NCBI GenBank assembly: GCA_026874595.1
Contig: CM049315.1
Coordinates: 68,271,916 to 68,335,915 of the forward strand
Reading direction: 5' to 3'
From: Sipunculus nudus
Lineage: Eukaryota > Annelida > Sipuncula > Golfingiida > Sipunculidae
Length of the DNA stretch: 64,000 bases
The notes below the pieces were generated by a model. It saw only the letters and a program-made list of their open reading frames with translations, searched no databases and was not told the origin of the DNA. Every line of letters starts with the position of its first letter. Position 1 is the stretch's first letter. The position numbers and the translations under genes are program-made. Positions 40,101 to 48,700 of this stretch are shown piece by piece.

Positions 40101-42706
40101 TCCAATTAGATTTTCCTGTATTGTAAGGTCAGTATATGAACATGAAGGAATGTGGGATGAAAAGTTTGACTTAAAATGCTTCAAAAATCTTTTTAAATAA
40201 GTGGGTCCTGTGACCATGTCCTTATGACTCCAAAATCATTTGGGTTCTTGCTTTGTGGTGGGCCATACATAAGTGAAGTTTGAAATCCATATACTAATCA
40301 AAACTGAGTTATCATCTGAAATTAAATTTTTGGATGGACTGACAGATGGACAGGGTAAATACTATATTGGGCACCCACTTATGATCAATAAACACACCAG
40401 GTTTCAGGACACTAGATGAAACCACCGCTGAGAAACTGACATGGTTGCTGTCATTTTATGGTCTCAAAAATAAAAAAAAAATTGAAAAAAAGGTAAAAAC
40501 TAGATGTGTCGGAACGACACTAATGTTCCCACCTGGGGCAAATTAGAAACATTTGTAAAATGTTGGTAATTTTTTTAAGTTCAGGAGGTGTCTTATGGTC
40601 AAAAGTAGGTCAACAAGGGAAAAATGCAAACTCGATCTGTAACGGGTCATTATCAAGCAACACACCAAAAATCAGGCCAGTATATGCAGGCATTGTGAAA
40701 AAAAGTCCATACATGTGCATTTTCCATAAAAATTTATGTCTTTCATGAAATTTTCTATGTTTAGGAGCCGTAAAACAATCAAAAGTAGGTAAACCGGGAC
40801 GAAACGCGAACCCGATCTGTAACTGTCATTATCTGCGCACACATAAAAAATCAGGGTGGTATCTGCAGGCATTAAGGAAAAAAAGTCAGTACATATGCAT
40901 TTGTTATGAAAATTTCTATTTTTCATGAAACTTTCTATGTTCAGGAGCAGTCAAATGGTCAAAAGTAGGTCAACTGGGACAAAACGCGAACTGGATCTGT
41001 AACTGGTCATTATCTGCCTACACACCAAAAATCAGGCCCGTATCTGCAGGCACTGGGAAAAAAAGTCCATACATGTGCACTTTTTTTTTAAATTTTCCAT
41101 GTTAGAGCACCGTCAACGGTCAAAAGTAGGTCAACTGGGACTAAACGTGAATTCGATCTGTAACTGGTCAATATCTGCCCACACACCAAAAATCAGGCCA
41201 ATATCTGCAGGCATTGTGAAAAAAAGTCTGTACATGTGTATTTGTCATGAAATTTCATATTTTTATTTGTATTTTCTATGTTCAGGAGGGGTAAAACGGT
41301 CAAAAGTAGGTCAACCGGGACGAAACGCGAACTCGATCTGTAACTGGTCTATATATGCCCACACACCAAAAAGCAGGCCAATATCTGCAGGCATTGCGAA
41401 AAAAAGTCCGTACATGTGTATTTGTCATGAAAATTTCTATTTTTCATAAAATTTTCTAAGTTTAGGAGACGTAAAACAGTCAAAAGTAGGTCAACTGGGA
41501 CAAAACGCGAACTCAATCTGTAACTGGTCATTATCTCCCTACACACCAAACATCAGGCCAATATCCGTACATGTGTATTTGTCATGAAAATTTCTATTTT
41601 TCATGAAATTTTCTAAGTTTCGGAGCGGTAAAACGGTCAAAAGTAGGTCAACCAGGACGAAACGCGAACTCGATCTGTAACTTGTCTATATCTGCCCACA
41701 CACCAAAAATCAGTCCAATATCTGCAGGCATTGCGAAAAAAAGTCCGTATAACTGTTTGATTTCGGAATGACAAAAGGACGGAAGGAAGGACATGGTTTT
41801 TGGAACTGACAAAACTTGTCATGATCATTATTCAAGGCAAGATTCATGACAATTGATGCAATAATTATCACAACACTGGAGGTTTTGTATCAATATTTTA
41901 TTCGGGGGTGGGGGGGGGGGGGGTTACGTACAAACCCCATAGCTTTGGGGATAAAGGTCACAGTGATCCAATCTCAGGTTTCCAAGGAGATTTTTATTGA
42001 CATCTATGGATGTTCACTTAGAAGCTTCTAGGGTCAGCGGTTATGATTTGTGCCCTGTTAACAGACAGACAAGACTGATGGAAGAAATAGAGTGATCCAT
42101 TTCAGTCAGCTGAGCTTATAAAACTTATTACTGCACAGTTTAATCAGCTCCAGGTACACTTTCCAGCCAGCAAGGATCTGACCACTACGCTGCCAAGTAC
42201 CTTGCTTCATTGAGCCGTTCTGGCATCTATTTCATGATTAATGGACAAGCCTGCATGCAAACCTGTGGAAATCACAATTGCCAATCAAATCAAAGAACCA
42301 AATATAAACAATACACTGTTCAGTGTTCACATGCTGTCTGCATGAGAATACATGAACCAGCAAGTCTGAGCAAGGTGATGGGTTTACAAGGCTGTAGTTG
42401 ATAGGTCAGAATTTTTATACACTTCTGGCCATACTAAACATTTGATCTAAAAGGAGCTACAAGTAGGTTTTTGGAACAGTGAAAAACAAGTGCTTACAAG
42501 TCAGAGCAGCTCAACGAAGCAAGGTATCTTGGTAGCATAGTCACCAGAGCCAGGAGTGTAGGGCGATGGTTACTTACAAAACACACTGAATTCTCATTTT
42601 CATTAAAATATATAAATGTCACACTTTTAAGTGATCTTTAAGGTATGCACACATAAATTGAAAGCAATATAATTGATGCCATGTTGGATATTAAATGTTT
42701 TTAGTT

Positions 42707-42761
<55 letters not shown>

Positions 42762-45700
42762 TACTGAGACAACTCTCTCTTGCAGACTTCTGTATTATAC
42801 AGACCTCTCTTTTACAGGCATCTCTCTATTATAGACCCCTCTCTATTACATGCCCCTCTATTCAAAGGCTCTTGATGTAGCCCCATGAACTTCAGAACTA
42901 GAGTTTTGTTATATGTCTCATATGGACATCTTTCCATTATGGGCAAAACACCTTGTTCTGTTAGTGTCTGTAATTGTATTTAACCATTCAATGAAAAGCA
43001 ATCACACAAAGATGGAAGTATGAACATGAAACATTACCTTTTGTGAGGTTAATAAATCAGCACCTGTGGATGTGGTTCAGTGCCTACAAGGACTTTATTG
43101 TATTTTGAAACTTTTGCACAATGACAGTACACTGTGACTACGTGGTCTGATATATAGTTACTGCCACCTGCGGGTGAAATTTATGTCTGCTATACAATAG
43201 TTAAAGACAGGTTTTATGCAAGTTCAGCATTACTGTATTATATGGATTGAGGACCTTTTAGGCTATTCAGAGTCATTGCATCTTATAGGTCACATAGGAG
43301 AAATGATTAGTTTAACAACACACTTTGGCCCTCTGTCTACATCAGCCTGCTGTGTTACTACAGGCCAAGCAAACATGATCTTAACTTTTGACATTCACAG
43401 GCTGTACTAAGACAGTGAGGTTTCAGTGAAGATTATGTTGATTTTTAACAGTGATGCAGACAAGTCCGCAACATCTGAGTCTGGGTGCAAGTACGAGTCT
43501 AGGTCACTCAAGTACAAGTCCAAATCTGAGCCCTTGAGGTTTGAGACCAAGTCAGCCTTCTTCGAGTGCAAGTCATTTGAAAGTCTAGTACAAGGCTCAT
43601 TCCTATAACCATCTCATTTAAAAAAAATTTTAAATGGATGTTTTAGATTATCATGTTTAGTTTAAATTAGTTTATATATACATGCTATTTACTTGAATAT
43701 TAAATTACCTTTAGCTCCCCATGCTGAATAAAGTTAGGTAAATATAGTCTTATTTTGTATGCCTAATTTTCTGTTGATGGTTCATGTATATAACCAATAA
43801 TGGTATGTGACAGAGCTTTTTTCTACTGGACGTGAGATGGACTCGGACTGATTTCTCAAGTCCTTACCTCTGAGTCCAATTCCAAGTCCCTAGACAAGTG
43901 GACTCCAATCCGGACTCAATCCCAAGTCCAGACTTGAGTACACATCACTGATTTTAAATTTAAAGGTGTTCCCTGTCAATTGGTAGGAAATTACAGACTT
44001 TCCGTTAATCAAAACCCCTGATGGGGAGCATTAAGAAACAGAAAACATGGCTAGAAGAACATTTTATAAGAGATTTATCTGTTGATATTATATCACTTAA
44101 TTAATAAAAATATGTTAGGAATGCCTCCAATATCATATTATATTTGAGTTATATGAAATTATAATTTATTTAATAAATAACATTTAAAAATAGTATAAAA
44201 TACAATAAACTTTATTATATTATGTAAATTTATGTTACATTAATAATACTCTGGTAAGCAGCTTGAGATATATTGTTATCATGCATTGAATTTATTATAA
44301 ATTGTGCTAGGTTAGGTTTCTGCAATATAACTCCTATTTCTGCAAACACTGGGCAACCAAACCTTCATGTAATAATCTTGTATGTTCTCCCATAAATTTA
44401 AGAGTATATGTTATAGTATTTTATCCTTCAAATCAAACGCCAGTAATTCAAATTATTTTCTACTTGTTAGATGTTCCACTGGGCCCCGGTCCAAGAGAAT
44501 ATCGCAAAATTTTAACCTCACAAATATGAAGGCAAGCACAGTATAGATCTACATAAAGACATCCGTGTTTATCTCATTTACCTGTGTGTGTGTGTGAATG
44601 TGTGTATACGCAACTGTGAACCAAACAATCCATGGTGTGGCCTAAGTGAAATGGTGCAGGCAACATAGGAGGTTTGTAGATGTTCATTCAACCATAAAAT
44701 TACCCTGCATATTCATTGATTCACTTAAGTATTCTTGAGGTATGCATTATCCATCAATGCTAAAAGGGAATATACAATTGAAGTAACTGTAAGAATGCTC
44801 CCAATGCATGCTGATTGCCACTTTGTGTTTGCAATTCTATTGTATGGGCTTTGGTGGCCCTGCAGGACTGTTTTTTTTGTTTACTTAGACCTCAATCCAT
44901 GCATTAATTATCAAGATACTTGAAGTTTTGTATCAAATTTTTAATTATTCTGGGGGTACTTACAAGCCCCATAGCTTGGAGGATATTGGTCACAGTGACC
45001 TAATTTCAAGTTTCCAAGGAGCTTTTTTATTGACCTCCCAGGATATTCTGTTACTGATTTGTTGGCCCAATGGTGTCAAAATGTGCAGGTCTAGCTAACA
45101 CACAGAAAAACGGAAGGAAGATGGATGCTGACCGATCACTATAGCTCAATTGACTTACAGTCAGCTGAGCTAAAAATACAATCAGTTATCACAAATTGCC
45201 ACTGGAAATTAAATTCTACTTGACTCAATACTATTAAATGCACAAAATACATTTTATTTAATCAATTTATATTCTTAATATATAAATTTAAGATATCAGA
45301 GCTGGTTTTTTTAAGATCAGAATATTGTCAACAAATGGTTCTTTAAAATGGGTCCAAAAATGTCCTGATCAGAACATACTGTGATCCGCTTATTTAGGAT
45401 TTCAAATTTGCAATATTCGTGAGAGGGAAATAATCGCAAAAATAAAACCTCCATGAATAAGGAACCAAAACTACACAGGTGAAATTTTTTTTATACTTTA
45501 GCCTCATGGGCACCTCATATACATTATCTATGCTCCTAAACTAGTGTCACAAGGAAAATATTTATAATATTAATATTTACAGATTTTTTAGTGTTACCTG
45601 TAAGTCGAAGACTGATATTATGAATAATAAGAGATCTTTTACATTATCTACCTAAAATGAATATCATTCATTTGATGTAAACTGTTTCCTCAAATTGTAA

Positions 45701-48700
45701 AGATTTTTGGAAACATTTTAAATAATTCATTCAATTAAGGACATGTGCTCTGAAATGGCAAAAAAAAAAATCTCTTGAAACACTGCAAAAGTGGAAATCG
45801 CAGAAGCTTAACTTTGTGATTATGAAGTTGACCACAGTATGTGTATAGAACTATAAACAGAACACAGCCGGTCAGTGCTGCTGTCTCACCTGTAGGGAAT
45901 AAATGGCTGGTAGAATACAACATCTCACTCTCAGCTGGAATATTTACTTCCTAAAATCAGATGATCTTGGAAAATGAGAACATCTGAACAAACAACTTCC
46001 ATGGGTACTCCTGAGACAGCACCATATTTGGTTTACTCCTGGTTTTTATGAATTTTCAGTTGCCTGCCAGGTAATTCAGACATCCTGATAATACAAGCCT
46101 GGTTACTACAGATTTAGGTGACCTTTCAATACACAAGTAATAGTGTAATAATTAGGTTGTCAGCCCCGATCAAGGCAGTGAGGCATACACAAACCACATA
46201 CTGTAAGTAAAATTGCTCCCTGACTCATGCCGGACTACATCTTTCAGCTATCTGATCCTGTATTCTACAAATGAAACTACTTAAACCCAAGATATATACC
46301 ACTAATCAGGTAAATAAGTTATGATTCAATTTAATTTAATTTATATCAATAAAGTTTTAAAAACATATGGTTATATGATGTTTGTGCATGATCAGACTCT
46401 GAAATGTTTGCTTGACCTATTTTAACCAATATTTGCTGAGAGAAACAAATAAGAAGAAATTCATGTATTTTTTTGGAAGTATATTCAAACTGCATTTTAT
46501 AAATAGTTTGTCTGTTAAATAAGTAAGAGTATGAATATTACGGCTCATAATGGCCAGAAAATTATTATATTTAATTATATGATATGGTTGATAATATTTA
46601 AGATTTTATAACATCAACACTTAATGAATGATGAAAGTACAGTAAAACCTTGTTGTGTCACATTCGAAGGGACTTGTAAATTTACTTCGACACAACCTGA
46701 GTTAGAGACAACCAGTATTCATTATATTCAATCTTGTTCAGCCTGAATTTTTATCAATAAATACTGCACATGTAAAGGGCCTTAATGAAATAGTTCTCAC
46801 AAATGTTTGCGTGAAAGAACAACACAAATTCTACAAGTAATGTATTTATAATTAATAAAAAAGCAAATAAGTACAACCAAAAACAGGATTACGTAAATGT
46901 TGGCAAGAGAAGAAAGGCATGATCATCAGTGACTAATTGGCCAAACAGGTTAATCACAGACCAGGTGTGTAAACCATCACCCTTGATGAGTAAGATCCTT
47001 GCCCGAATTGACTATGTAACTGGTCCTCACAACAGTAGGTATGATTGACAGCATTACAGCACAACTGTTATCTAAACATTAAAGCAGCATGACCTTGAGT
47101 CAAGCAACAGGGCTATCGCACTTAATGAGTAACTGTAATTACATGAGTAACTGAGTAATTACATATAACTGGTCACCATGGCTCAATCATGATTAACAGG
47201 CTGTGCACAACTGTTTTCAAAACATTCAAGCGACATGTCTTTGAGTTAAGTGAATAAATTACTAGCTGGGGACCATCAAAATACCTCAACATCAGGTTTT
47301 TTGACACATCTGAGTTCGACACAAATGAGTTAAATTATTCAGTTTTTATTTTTTTGCAGGGACTCCACATTTGCTTTGACATATGCAGGAATTTGACTTA
47401 ACTGAGTTCGACACAATCAGGTTTCACTGTAACTTTTAATACTGCTTATTTCACTGTTTTTTACAGTGTAAACTTTACACTGTGCTAATTTATTTGCTTT
47501 GCAGGCCTGTGAAAGCTCTTATCTTCAGACCCAAACTAATTTTTATCCCAGAGCTTGTTAATAAATTTAGAAAATTAAAATAAAAATTCTGTATCATTTC
47601 TTTTTTAAATCACTTCTTTATTAAAACATTTCATTCAGCTTCATCTCTAATGAAATTTCTAATGACATTTCTTTTGGGAAAAGCAACCAATATCACAATA
47701 ATTCATAATATTAGGAAGTGCCTTTGATTTAAGATGCCTATAGATGTAGAAATATCAAACAAACACTTAGTAATGATAATAATGACTCTGAGCCCCCACC
47801 CCCTCCCTTATATAATATGATAGAAAAACAACATAAATACTACTGTATTCTCTGGTGCAGAGTGAATATTAATGTTCTTCTTTACAGGCCTTCAACAGCC
47901 TATTAGTGTAATTTACATCTTTATGTAAGGTACCTCTTTGAAACCCTACCTACCTCACCGAACACCCTCCCCTTCCCTATCAGTGCCATATATTATTGTC
48001 TACTAAGTTAGATTTACCATCGTTGTAAGGTAATATTCTTTTAGGTACTTGTTCAGAATTTGGCCTTCATGTTCACTTGGCCAAAATGGGTATTGCATTA
48101 TTTGTTATTTTCTAACAAAGAACAATTAATTAGATTTCCTGAGAAATTCCCATATTGGATTTTGCTCACACCTGGAGTTCATTATATTACAGAAGGAGGC
48201 CAGGCAGGGATGTGGGGGTGAGAAATTTTGCTATTCCAAGATTAAATAGTTCCCCATTCACTCATAGCTATAAATAAACCAATAACACCCCAGCTGGTAT
48301 TTCTTTTTAACAGCTCAGTTAGTAGCATGTAGGACTCCTGATCTAAAGACTGTAGGATTGAATTTCCCACTCAGACAACTTCTATTATTCACTAGAATTT
48401 CATGCCAGAATAGTTTAAATGAACATTGGAAAATCTACTGGAATATACTGGAGGTAAAAATGAGAAGAAACAGTTTATCCATACTTTCTTGTTCCAAAAT
48501 GTAGACCCAATTCTGAACACATTCCATGGATATTCCATGGACCATGATTAGTTCATGAAACAGAGTGTAGAACGTACTGCAACAGATTTGTAATGAGAGG
48601 TCCAAGGCCTCAGCTGCAACAGCAGCACTTGTGGGACCCCTTGTATCAGGTCCATGCCACAACAACATGCAAATGTTACAAGTAATACATTTTTTGGGCA

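Noticed and set aside
41075-41449. 124-codon repeat-peptide ORF
   Set aside because: Arises from the 180-bp satellite whose length is a multiple of three; other frames and the other strand are similarly open.
40597-41760. Regularly spaced repeats resembling a CRISPR array
   Set aside because: Units of 180 bp are similar over their full length without unique spacers, and the genome is eukaryotic.
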